Shown piece by piece: positions 7,304 to 14,223 of a stretch of 20,674 nt of DNA; position 1 is the stretch's first letter, and every line of letters starts with the position of its first letter. Origin of the DNA: a virus; IMG/VR virus record IMGVR_UViG_3300032677_000199, positions 1-20,674 of that record; one strand, given 5' to 3'. Made by a program: the position numbers and the translations under genes. The notes beneath the pieces were generated by a model. It was not told the DNA's origin. It saw only the letters and a list, made by a program, of their open reading frames with translations, and did no database searches.

Positions 7304-8688
7304 CTTCCACCGTTGTATGAACCTTGATACGATTTGACCCAATATTCTCCAGTCCATCTGTACTGTATCTCGGTGGTAATATTGGTAACATATTGTGTAT
7401 TTACAGGACTTGATGCGCTGTCAAAAGAAATTAACCAGCGTGTACCATCGTAGGTCACTATGTCATTGGGTCGAGCTACTAAAATTTGCCCATCAACTCC
7501 TGCCCAAGCGGCAGCATACCCATTTTGACTGCCAGTGGCTTCGGTGAAGAGATAGCTCTGCCCTGACTCAGCTGCCGGCAAACCTTGTCCAGGACCACTG
7601 ACCAACGGATTAATAACTGCATTCACTGCGGGTAAAGTATTAGATGGTACAGATTCCTGTACAACTGAAAACAGCAAATATCTAGGGTCAGTAGGATCAT
7701 AAGCTACTGTGCCGTATACCTGTGATTCATCTTCTTGGGTCAGTGCTATAAGACTAATGCCCGGTCGCAGTACACCGTATAGTTCTATTAAAGGCAACCA
7801 TTCTATATTACTGTTAGCAACAGGATCAGGCGGAGCCAGCTGATAATTAGATTCATTTACCACAGCCGAGTGTGCCAACAACTGTATTTTATTGCCTATT
7901 AATACTGATTGATAATTGTAAGGAGTTATGTACTGACGTGTGCCCAGTAACAAGTCATTATTACTTATGGCGTTGACTAAATCACCCGATCCATCATAGA
8001 TGCTGGCAATAATAGTTTCAACAACACCAAGTTTTTTAACTTTACTAGGTAGAGACAACCATATAGGCAGTGTGAATTTAAGCGTAGATATATCTATGGG
8101 ATCCTCTGTGCCACTGGGAATCTGACGACTACTCCATCCGGTACTTACCAATTCTACCATACTTAGGCTGGTCCAGTCTAAATAATTATCAGTATTTTGT
8201 ATTTCAAGACTAGGATTAAACAGCGGTAATATTTGCTCTAATATCTGCATCTTTTGATTGGTATTACTGGTCCATATATCTAAATTGATACTTAATTTGT
8301 ACGGAGATGGCATGTAGCGTTCTATAGTAAAAGCGTTGCCCTGTGTGGTTTCATAAGTATTTGTTGATTGATCATAGGTTCTTTGACGAACAGATTTATT
8401 ATCCACATAAGTGGGATTTTGCATACGAGGACGATCATAATCTAATCCGGTAATATAAAATGTCATCAAGGGAGTACTAGGCATATTGCTAGCGGAATTT
8501 TGTTGTATAATTGTTTGTGCTTGCCGACTAGAGTCACCATAGCGTACCGGAATACGATAAAGTGTATCTCCAGTGCCAGCCGCCCCGGATTCATTGCGCC
8601 CAAATTCAACAAAAAACCCGCTGAACATTCTAGCTATCTGTATCAAATATCTACGTATCTGAGAATCGTAAAAAAAAGACTGTGCCAT
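7285..8688 (-). CDS. 15: Tail sheath stabiliser and completion protein gp15, C-terminally extended
   Basis: The protein is a homologue of T4 gp15, which caps the last sheath and tube rings and joins tail to neck. The N-terminus FFYDSQIRRYLIQIARMFSG aligns with T4's FYNSSFRRYATLMGDLFSN. RIPVRYGDSSRQ, YMPSPYKLSINLDIWTSN and QILEQILPLFNPSL also match T4 segments in order. T4 gp15 has 272 residues and this has 467. The extra C-terminal part from about 245 contains a DGTRW module (414-418) and Trp/Tyr-rich repeats such as YRWTGEYWV near the end. AGGAAA lies 7 bases before the ATG, and gp14 ends 2 bases upstream. The N-terminal identity is firm; the role of the extension is unknown. Confidence 0.85.
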   Translation of the reverse strand: MAQSFFYDSQIRRYLIQIARMFSGFFVEFGRNESGAAGTGDTLYRIPVRYGDSSRQAQTIIQQNSASNMPSTPLMTFYITGLDYDRPRMQNPTYVDNKSVRQRTYDQSTNTYETTQGNAFTIERYMPSPYKLSINLDIWTSNTNQKMQILEQILPLFNPSLEIQNTDNYLDWTSLSMVELVSTGWSSRQIPSGTEDPIDISTLKFTLPIWLSLPSKVKKLGVVETIIASIYDGSGDLVNAISNNDLLLGTRQYITPYNYQSVLIGNKIQLLAHSAVVNESNYQLAPPDPVANSNIEWLPLIELYGVLRPGISLIALTQEDESQVYGTVAYDPTDPRYLLFSVVQESVPSNTLPAVNAVINPLVSGPGQGLPAAESGQSYLFTEATGSQNGYAAAWAGVDGQILVARPNDIVTYDGTRWLISFDSASSPVNTQYVTNITTEIQYRWTGEYWVKSYQGSYNGGRWSLII

Positions 8689-8690
8689 TA

Positions 8691-10013
8691 TTATTTTCCT
8701 AAAGGAGGTGGGTTGGGTGGCAAATTGCCCCCGTCGTTGCCATTGTCGGCCTGCGGTCTTAGCATCTGGCTTAGGCTTTGTCTACTAGGTATATTGCCCT
8801 GATCACTGGTGTTTGTGGTATATGGGTTATTCACAAAACTGCTACGCTGTGTTTCGTTACTTGTGCCCCAATCTAACGGAGTTCTAACATTGTCACTGAT
8901 AGCCTGCCATCTAGCGCCGTCAAATCTAAACAGTCTATTGGGAAAATAATCTAATCTCAAACAATAATCTCCATTTGATGCTGGTGAAGGAAAGCTCACA
9001 CCAGGTGTTACTGGTAGTCCATTGGGAGCCTTATCGTCTCCTGTTAAGTAGCCCATGGTATATCCAAATGTAGATGGGCTAGTCTGTGCGTCTAGTTGAT
9101 CGGGGTTGGATTGATGACCAAACAAGCCATCTTCTGTGCCGGGAACAATATAAAATGATACATTATCGTATCCACTAAGCGGCACATCTACATTGGCCTG
9201 TACTAACAGTGCGTCATTAATCTCTAAATCTTTATTTCTAGTTGAGTCGACATCGCCTACTGTGGTTGGTTTTTCTATTAATGCCCAGTAAGTAGGATCG
9301 TGTATATCTGTTCCTGGCGGTATATTTTTAGTAGCTTCGTAGTATTTTCCACCATTATCGACGGTCATGCCAGCAGGATAAAAATTACCCGAATCCCAAA
9401 TATTATCTGGCATCAATGGTTGATTTATTATTTGTTGAAACTCTTGAGCATTGACCATTGGAGTGGCTTTGACACGCCAAGTATGCGGTAACCACGTCTG
9501 ACTAAAACCTTCCGAAGCATAGTTGGCGTCTTGTATCACATAATATCGTGGCAAAGCTCTGGATATATTACTGTTTAACGGATAATAATCCTTTAAGTTA
9601 GGCAACTCTAAAACATCACCCGCCATGAGTTTGCGTCCAAAACTATCTATCATATCGTTATAATGTGTGGTCAAGAATAGTGTATCGTTTTGTAAAAATA
9701 GACCAAATTGTGTTAGATTAAAATCAATGTCTTGATTGGTATATACCATACGCATGATGTATATGTCAGGCGCATACGCTCTATCTCTATTTTCTAATAA
9801 CAGTAAATCCTCTATAAACAAGGGATTTTGGCTTGTATAAACCGGCAAAGTCGCATCACTGTTTCCGGGATTATCACTAGTGTCGACAATGGGTCCCATG
9901 TATTTGTGTACATAAACATCCACGCCGCCAACTTGGTACCTTTCTGATATTGTACGATCTAAAAATTGGTAATCATTGGTTCTGTTTGGTTTATATAATG
10001 ACAACCTAGGCAC
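8691..10013 (-). CDS. 14: Neck protein gp14 with inserted surface modules, GTG start
   Basis: This homologue of T4 gp14 sits in the head-tail neck. VDVYVHKYMGP (31-41), FGLFLQNDTLFLTTHYN (103-119) and then MAGDVLELPNLKDYYPLN (130-147) follow the T4 gp14 pattern (VECYYVPREY, FGMQVQDEVTLSIN, EGDLIYFPMD). At 440 residues it is far longer than T4's 256. The extra part includes a CBM5/12-like motif (206-247: W, then GKYYEATKN, then DPTYW) and a DGARW module (347-372). The C-terminus is Pro/Gly/Asn-rich (PPNPPP). The start is GTG, supported by AAGGAG 6 bases upstream; this overlaps the end of the endonuclease gene by 8 bases. Confidence 0.75.
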   Translation of the reverse strand: MPRLSLYKPNRTNDYQFLDRTISERYQVGGVDVYVHKYMGPIVDTSDNPGNSDATLPVYTSQNPLFIEDLLLLENRDRAYAPDIYIMRMVYTNQDIDFNLTQFGLFLQNDTLFLTTHYNDMIDSFGRKLMAGDVLELPNLKDYYPLNSNISRALPRYYVIQDANYASEGFSQTWLPHTWRVKATPMVNAQEFQQIINQPLMPDNIWDSGNFYPAGMTVDNGGKYYEATKNIPPGTDIHDPTYWALIEKPTTVGDVDSTRNKDLEINDALLVQANVDVPLSGYDNVSFYIVPGTEDGLFGHQSNPDQLDAQTSPSTFGYTMGYLTGDDKAPNGLPVTPGVSFPSPASNGDYCLRLDYFPNRLFRFDGARWQAISDNVRTPLDWGTSNETQRSSFVNNPYTTNTSDQGNIPSRQSLSQMLRPQADNGNDGGNLPPNPPPLGK

Positions 10014-10674
10014 TTGTAACTCCTTGTGCTAATTTTTTAGCAAGTTTATTTTTCTTCATAGTGGCAGTTCTGTGAGCAATTTCTTCGGCCGTCATTTTGT
10101 AACCAAATCTTCCGTTTTTACTACCAGAACATTTTCTTTTTTCAATATGTTCTGCTGATTGTTTTTTGCCTTTCATTGCCGCACTTTGCTTTGCTTTTGA
10201 CTCTGCTGTTCTAATAACACCTTTGTGCGAAGCACTAGCATTTTTGCGATGTTCATCAGTCCATTTTTTGCCGTATGCAGGATGATTCGACCCTTGTTTT
10301 CCGTACATAGGATTGCCGGCTCCGGACATTCTTATACTTTTAATTTTAGACCCAGCTACTTTAATATTTTCGAATATTCGTCCAGTAACCTTGTATCGCT
10401 CTTGTCCAGATTTTTCACGATATAACATGCAACTAAAGGCATTCCACATTTGATATTGGTGTTTTTTAGAACTTACCATTTTAGTCAGTAGCCAATGAGC
10501 TATAAAATGCTCACGAGCAGTGAGCTTAACCAAATTATTCTGCTCGTCTGTTCCCTGTAAACTACGCGGAATAATATGATGTGTTTCGCTATAGCTAGTT
10601 AAAAATGCCCGTGTTTGGGCACGATTGATAATATCGTAGTACCAACTAGTATATTTGTTATCAATGAACGGCAT
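10006..10674 (-). CDS. HNH homing endonuclease with NUMOD3 motifs
   Basis: This 222-residue free-standing endonuclease has an N-terminal HNH domain, ETHHIIPRSL (30-39), NNLVKLTAREHF (46-57) and His60. It is followed by NUMOD3-type DNA-binding repeats: GNPMYGKQGSNHPAYGKK, TDEHRKNASASHKG and KGKKQSAEHIEKRK...NGRFG. Such enzymes cut cognate phage genomes lacking the gene and spread by repair. The gene lies directly upstream of gp14 and overlaps its GTG start by 8 bases. It is not inside an intron as far as can be seen, because neither flank is a split gene. A CTAAATA element lies 6 bases before the ATG, so its own message would be almost leaderless. The C-terminus is Lys-rich, which fits DNA binding. 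Confidence 0.85.
   Translation of the reverse strand: MPFIDNKYTSWYYDIINRAQTRAFLTSYSETHHIIPRSLQGTDEQNNLVKLTAREHFIAHWLLTKMVSSKKHQYQMWNAFSCMLYREKSGQERYKVTGRIFENIKVAGSKIKSIRMSGAGNPMYGKQGSNHPAYGKKWTDEHRKNASASHKGVIRTAESKAKQSAAMKGKKQSAEHIEKRKCSGSKNGRFGYKMTAEEIAHRTATMKKNKLAKKLAQGVTSA
10020..10025 (-). promoter_or_regulatory. Shine-Dalgarno deciding the GTG start of gp14
   Basis: On the minus strand AAGGAG is followed by a 6-base spacer and GTG (10013-10011). There is no nearby ATG with comparable support. The site lies inside the 3' end of the homing-endonuclease gene. Confidence 0.7.
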
Positions 10675-10680
10675 AATAAG

Positions 10681-10687
10681 TATTTAG
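10681..10687 (-). promoter_or_regulatory. CTAAATA late-promoter-like element upstream of the homing endonuclease and neck operon
   Basis: The element reads CTAAATA on the minus strand and ends 6 bases before the ATG at 10674. The same heptamer precedes gp13, gp18 and gp19 on the plus strand. It resembles the T4 late -10 element TATAAATA. Transcription from it would start at or next to the endonuclease AUG and run through gp14, gp15 and Nudix. This is the only promoter candidate I see for that operon. Confidence 0.5.
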
Positions 10688-10698
10688 CAGATAAACGG

Positions 10699-10727
10699 TT
10701 GACTAATTATTACCAAAATTGTATAAT
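10699..10727 (+). promoter_or_regulatory. Consensus-like sigma70 promoter before the 83-residue gene
   Basis: TTGACT (10699-10704), a 17-base spacer and a perfect TATAAT (10722-10727) make one of the best promoters in the window. It is divergent from the CTAAATA element at 10681-10687. The predicted transcription start (about 7 bases after the -10) is near 10734, only about 4 bases before the ATG at 10738, so the mRNA is predicted to be nearly leaderless. Confidence 0.75.
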
Positions 10728-10737
10728 TACTAGTAAT

Positions 10738-10989
10738 ATGGATAACTTAATAGAGAGAGTTAGTCGAGCTGTAGAAAATATAGCTGCAATCAAAAGCAAG
10801 CAAGCTAGGGTTGACTTGTTAAAAATGATTAAAAATGTAGATCATGAACTCAATAATTTAAATAAAGAATCTGTAGAGTGTCGTAGATTAAAACGAGAAA
10901 CAGCAAAATATCAGGAAATTAAAAAACAAGCAACCAAAATGTTAGAAGATGTTGAATCCTATATAACGTTTGCAGTATTATTAGGTTGA
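10738..10989 (+). CDS. Small helical hypothetical protein, 83 residues
   Basis: No family is recognised. The chain is almost entirely helical by composition, with many Lys, Glu, Leu and Ile and heptad-like spacing (VDHELNNLNKESVECRRLKR), so a short coiled coil or helical hairpin is likely. The C-terminus is hydrophobic (YITFAVLLG). I chose the ATG at 10738. The frame is open to 10615, but that longer form would start inside the opposite-strand endonuclease gene and upstream of a consensus promoter. There is no Shine-Dalgarno. Early expression from the host polymerase is implied; a host-takeover role is possible but only inferred from that. The -35 of the next promoter overlaps its stop codon. 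Confidence 0.6.
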   Translation: MDNLIERVSRAVENIAAIKSKQARVDLLKMIKNVDHELNNLNKESVECRRLKRETAKYQEIKKQATKMLEDVESYITFAVLLG

Positions 10990-11014
10990 CTTTACTTCAC
11001 TTTACTACTATACT
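10986..11014 (+). promoter_or_regulatory. Sigma70 promoter before the 380-residue gene
   Basis: TTGACT (10986-10991), 17 bases, then TATACT (11009-11014). The -35 overlaps the TGA stop of the preceding gene, and the whole promoter fits the 34-base gap between the genes. The predicted start near 11021 leaves about 3 bases before the ATG at 11024. No Shine-Dalgarno is present. Confidence 0.7.
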
Positions 11015-11023
11015 ATTAAAACT

Positions 11024-12166
11024 ATGGCCAAACACGAAATTACAATTAAAGCATTAAATCCCAAAACTGCCGAAGCAAAGCACATTGGGCCCGAACCTGT
11101 TTGGAAAATACAACCAGACACAAGCAATCGAATCGCTAAATTAGCCACTGCCTTTCAGTGGTATAATTATCACTATGGTAAAAAAGACGCCAAAGAGATG
11201 ATTGCAAATTATTTAGATTTTAATAATCGAAATCGCGACGCTAAATTAATTCGAGGACTTGCTGACAGCAATATACAACCTACCATTGGGTGGGTAAGTC
11301 GTATGACATTGGTGGGATTGCAATTAACTGAAGATGAAGAATTAATCCTACAAGAAGAAATCACTAAACTTCTAAAGATGAAACAAGAAATTAAACGTGT
11401 AGTCAGTGAAGCGGAAGTGACACAGCAAAAAACAACTATTCAAGATCATTTGCGTGATAGAGTAAGCGAATGTGCTGGCGAATTAGAAGGTTTATTTGAT
11501 GACTTTATAGATTCGGGTGCTAAAATGACCGCCGATTTTAAACCTATTGCTTTGATTCGTGGAATGAACGTGGCTCCACAAATGATAAATCACATTTCCG
11601 CAGTATGGAAATTGAGATTAGACGAATTTAATGAAGTATTAGAAGGCAAAGACGAACAACTGGTAGAAGGTTATAGCCATTTGACCAAATTACAACTCAA
11701 AAACTGTGTGAAATTTTGCGAAACTGTGATCAACGACTGCGCCAGCTATGTACAGATCAAGAAAGTTGAGCGCAAACCCAGAGCCAAACGAGCTGTCAGT
11801 CCAGAAAAACTCAGTTCAAAGTTTAAATATCTCAAAGAATTTGCGGATCTTAACTTGAAATCTGAAGCAGTCAGCAAATTAGTAGGAGCTTCAGAAGCTT
11901 GGTTATATGACATAATAAGACGTAAATTGATACACGTAATGGCAGACCCTCATGTGGGAACATTTACTGTGAAAGGCAGTAGTTTGGTAGCTTTTGATTC
12001 AGTGACAACTGTACAAAAAACGTTACGCAAGCCAGCTGAACAGTTAAAAGCTATTATGTCAGCAGGAAAACCAGCGGCACGTAAGATATTCAACGAAATC
12101 AATGCTACTGAAATTAAATTTAGTGGCCGAGGCAATGAAAATCTAGTAATACTGAAAGCTTGGTAA
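11024..12166 (+). CDS. Unknown 380-residue phage protein under an early-type promoter
   Basis: I do not recognise this protein. It is soluble and mostly helical, with no signal peptide, membrane segment, zinc site or P-loop. An N-terminal domain (about 1-240) is rich in Glu, Lys and Leu and includes a probable helical bundle (ITKLLKMKQEIKRVVSEAEV). A basic linker with ERKPRAKRAVSPEKL (about 248-262) leads to a C-terminal region with small alternating helices and strands (VGTFTVKGSSLVAF, SGRGNENLVILKAW). The basic linker would suit nucleic-acid or polyanion binding, but this is speculative. It has its own strong promoter and a nearly leaderless start, and read-through from it would enter gp13. 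It is clearly a real gene, given its length and its tight spacing on both sides. Confidence 0.7.
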   Translation: MAKHEITIKALNPKTAEAKHIGPEPVWKIQPDTSNRIAKLATAFQWYNYHYGKKDAKEMIANYLDFNNRNRDAKLIRGLADSNIQPTIGWVSRMTLVGLQLTEDEELILQEEITKLLKMKQEIKRVVSEAEVTQQKTTIQDHLRDRVSECAGELEGLFDDFIDSGAKMTADFKPIALIRGMNVAPQMINHISAVWKLRLDEFNEVLEGKDEQLVEGYSHLTKLQLKNCVKFCETVINDCASYVQIKKVERKPRAKRAVSPEKLSSKFKYLKEFADLNLKSEAVSKLVGASEAWLYDIIRRKLIHVMADPHVGTFTVKGSSLVAFDSVTTVQKTLRKPAEQLKAIMSAGKPAARKIFNEINATEIKFSGRGNENLVILKAW

Positions 12167-12170
12167 CCAA

Positions 12171-12177
12171 CTAAATA
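12171..12177 (+). promoter_or_regulatory. CTAAATA late-promoter-like element of gp13
   Basis: CTAAATA lies 18 bases before the gp13 ATG, in the 29-base gap after the 380-residue gene. By analogy with T4 late promoters, transcription would start about 6 to 7 bases downstream, near 12184. That is at the end of the 5' arm of the hairpin that follows. Confidence 0.5.
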
Positions 12178-12197
12178 TAAGGACAAGGAGTCCTTAT
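12177..12197 (+). promoter_or_regulatory. Translation-control hairpin covering the gp13 start codon
   Basis: ATAAGGAC (12177-12184) and GTCCTTAT (12190-12197) are exact reverse complements and are separated by AAGGA. The Shine-Dalgarno AAGGAG (12185-12190) lies mostly in the loop, and the first two bases of the AUG (12196-12197) are in the stem. A G-U pair can extend the stem across the third base of the AUG. Read-through mRNA should fold and hide the start codon. mRNA begun at the late element would lack nearly all of the 5' arm. T4 gene e is the known precedent for this arrangement. Confidence 0.65.
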
Positions 12198-12966
12198 GGC
12201 ACTGGAATCGCAATCTACATTAGAAACACTCAAACAAAATCTATTTGAATATGTTAAATTACAACTAGCTGATCAAATAGTAGATATTGAATTAGATCCT
12301 GCTCACTTTGAATCAGCTTATGTGAATACTATAGGCACTTATAGACAGAGAGCGGAAAATGCCTATGAAGAAAGTTATAGCTTCATGGAGTTGGTACAGA
12401 ATGTAAGTATCTACGACCTTCCTCAGGAAGTGATACAAGTAAGACAAGTATTCCGCAGAACATTTGGCGATTCAACGGGTCCTTATGCCAGTAATTTTGA
12501 CCCGTTTAGTCAAGCTTCATTAAACGTGTATCTCATGAATTTTAACGTATCAGGCGGGTTAGCCACGTATGATTTTTATAGTCAGTATGTAAAACTGGCT
12601 GGGCGTATGTTCGGAGCTTACATGAACTATACTTGGAATTCTGTTACAAAAAAATTACAATTAGTGCGTGATCCCAAAGGATCGGGAGAAACTGTACTGC
12701 TTTGGACTTATAATATGAAACCAGAAGTAAACCTCTTACAAGATTTCCAAATCAAACAGTGGATAAAAAACTTTATATATGGCAACTGCAAGCTAATTAT
12801 AGGCGAAGCTCGTGAAAAATATGGCAGCATTAACGGACCACAAGGCCCAACTACTTTGAATGGTACCGCCATGAAAGCTGAGGGAATGGCTATTATGGAA
12901 AAATGTTTTGAAGATTTGAAAAACTATATAGATGGTAGTCAGCCTCTGACCTTCATTATTGGATAA
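12196..12966 (+). CDS. 13: Neck protein gp13
   Basis: The 256-residue protein is a homologue of T4 gp13 (309 residues), which with gp14 closes the filled head and receives the tail. The order of elements matches. An N-terminal helix is followed by VDIELDPAHFESAYVNTIGTY, compared with T4 WKVNIDPEQLDDCFDSAITMY. YDLPQEVIQVRQVFR matches T4's YVDLPEELVDIIRVWR. The C-terminal helices have REKYGSINGPQGPTTLNG and MAIMEKCFEDLKNYI, then PLTFIIG, where T4 ends PLPPMVG. The ATG has AAGGAG 5 bases upstream, set in a hairpin. In T4, genes 13, 14 and 15 are adjacent and co-directional; here gp13 is on the opposite strand and about 2.2 kb from gp14. Confidence is good from the end-to-end pattern. Confidence 0.8.
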   Translation: MALESQSTLETLKQNLFEYVKLQLADQIVDIELDPAHFESAYVNTIGTYRQRAENAYEESYSFMELVQNVSIYDLPQEVIQVRQVFRRTFGDSTGPYASNFDPFSQASLNVYLMNFNVSGGLATYDFYSQYVKLAGRMFGAYMNYTWNSVTKKLQLVRDPKGSGETVLLWTYNMKPEVNLLQDFQIKQWIKNFIYGNCKLIIGEAREKYGSINGPQGPTTLNGTAMKAEGMAIMEKCFEDLKNYIDGSQPLTFIIG

Positions 12967-13030
12967 TTGGTTAAAATCTATCATAATGCAGATGATTGGG
13001 TAAACTCTTATTATAAAATATCTAAATTTG

Positions 13031-13039
13031 TGTTATACT
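13031..13039 (+). promoter_or_regulatory. Extended -10 promoter before the exonuclease gene
   Basis: TGTTATACT is an extended -10 (TG-N-TATACT). The -35 at the standard distance is poor (TTATAA at 13011-13016). The predicted transcription start falls on the A of the ATG at 13046, implying a truly leaderless mRNA. No Shine-Dalgarno is present. Confidence 0.5.
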
Positions 13040-13045
13040 TAATGT

Positions 13046-13573
13046 ATGGCACAACATTTAATGATAGACATAGAGGGACTGGCAACTACACCAGACGCTA
13101 CTATATTAACAATAGCGGCACAGAGTTTTAATCCATTTGGCACTGGCTATTATCTCGACCGTAACTTTTATTGCCGAGTGACCATCGAAAGTCAGGAAGA
13201 TAGAGAAGTCAATAACGAAACTATCGAATGGTGGGCCACTCAAGGTGCCGCTCAAGAAGAAGCATTTAACGAAGAAAATAGAATACCATTAGAAGAAGCC
13301 TTAGATGGTCTTTATAAACTGGCGTGGCAACATGATTTTATATGGGCCCAGGGTCCTACTTACGATATAAACATTTTAGAACATGCTTATCGTAGCCGTA
13401 ATAAAAAACAACCGTGGCAGTTTTACAAAATTCGTGATTGTCGTTCTGTAATCTCACTTTGGCCTGACTGCCCAACACCTCCAACAAGCCACCACGCACT
13501 TGAGGATTGTCGTAGACAAATCGAGAGATTACAAATGACACTTAAACATTTAGAAATAAAGGACATTAAATGA
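13046..13573 (+). CDS. dexA: DexA-like 3'-5' exonuclease (DEDDh)
   Basis: The 175-residue DnaQ-fold exonuclease is related to T4 DexA (227 residues). Exo I is DIE with Asp8 and Glu10. TIEWW (59-63) is the same as in T4 DexA (STIEWWKNQ). Exo II is PTYDINIL with Asp107. Exo III is HHALEDC with His149 and Asp154 in an Hx4D spacing. All four acidic residues and the general-base histidine are present, so it should be active on DNA or RNA 3' ends. It is shorter than T4 DexA, mainly in the middle and at the C-terminus. The stop overlaps the dNMP kinase start (ATGA), and both enzymes serve nucleotide recovery. It is transcribed from its own probable leaderless promoter. Confidence 0.8.
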   Translation: MAQHLMIDIEGLATTPDATILTIAAQSFNPFGTGYYLDRNFYCRVTIESQEDREVNNETIEWWATQGAAQEEAFNEENRIPLEEALDGLYKLAWQHDFIWAQGPTYDINILEHAYRSRNKKQPWQFYKIRDCRSVISLWPDCPTPPTSHHALEDCRRQIERLQMTLKHLEIKDIK

Positions 13574-14223
13574 TTATTGGGATTGTGGGTCTAATAGGCA
13601 GTGGCAAAGATACCATAGCTGATTATCTTCAGAATATCTATGGATTTCGTAGAGAATCTTTTGCCAGTACGTTGAAAGATGCTGTGTCTGCTGTTTTTGG
13701 CTGGGACAGAGCTATGTTAGAAGGCCGTACTAAATCCAGTAGAGAGTGGCGAGAACAAGTAGATGCCTGGTGGGCAGAAAGACTAGACATGCCAGAATTG
13801 ACCCCACGTCTAGTGCTACAGCGTTGGGGTACAGAAGTAGCACGTAAAAGTTTTCACGATGATATCTGGATTGCCAGTCTAGAAAATAAATTGCGTAGCA
13901 CACAAGATGACGTAGTTATCACTGACTGTAGATTTCCCAATGAAATACAATCTATTAAAAATGCCGGAGGGAATGTAATACGAGTAGTTCGCGGGCCAGA
14001 ACCAGAATGGTATCGGTTCGCAGAGATGGTCAATCAAAAATCCAGCCCCACACTTGAACACAGCTGGGCCCAGGTCAAGCTGGACAAATTCAACGTACAT
14101 GTGAGCGAAACTGCCTGGGCCGGCACTGAATTTGATCACATATTGGATAATAATCTAGACGGGTTAGATAATTTATACGAGCAGATCACACGTCTGGTTC
14201 AAGATCTCCGTGATGCCAGATAA
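13570..14223 (+). CDS. 1: Deoxynucleoside monophosphate kinase (T4 gene 1 type)
   Basis: The 217-residue P-loop kinase phosphorylates dNMPs to dNDPs for phage DNA synthesis. The Walker A is GLIGSGKDT (7-15). It is followed by IADYLQNIYGFRRESFASTLKDAV, the pattern of T4 gp1 (SGVKRSGKDTTADF, then the LAGPIKDAL helix). LQRWGTEVARKSFHDDIWI matches T4 'MQALGTDLIVNNFDRMYWV'. DVVITDCRFPNEIQSIKNAGG matches 'YYIVPDTRQDHEMDAARAMGA'. AAAGGA 6 bases before the ATG gives a good ribosome site, and the ATGA overlap couples it to the exonuclease. The last 38 bases are antisense to the zinc-binding HNH gene. The expected partner is the phage dNTP-synthesising machinery. Confidence 0.88.
   Translation: MIIGIVGLIGSGKDTIADYLQNIYGFRRESFASTLKDAVSAVFGWDRAMLEGRTKSSREWREQVDAWWAERLDMPELTPRLVLQRWGTEVARKSFHDDIWIASLENKLRSTQDDVVITDCRFPNEIQSIKNAGGNVIRVVRGPEPEWYRFAEMVNQKSSPTLEHSWAQVKLDKFNVHVSETAWAGTEFDHILDNNLDGLDNLYEQITRLVQDLRDAR

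Noticed and set aside
7304-7357. Upstream start for the Nudix protein
   Set aside because: The added 18 residues lie within gp15 and are not part of the Nudix fold. The ATG at 7303 gives the usual length.
8500-8802. Plus-strand open frame across gp15/gp14
   Set aside because: Both opposite-strand genes match T4 families. This frame has no ribosome site or domain.
10006-10674. Group I intron carrying the homing endonuclease
   Set aside because: Neither flanking gene is split and no intron core was seen. The endonuclease appears free-standing.
10615-10737. N-terminal extension of the 83-residue protein
   Set aside because: It would lie inside the opposite-strand endonuclease gene and upstream of a consensus promoter. 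It has no ribosome site.
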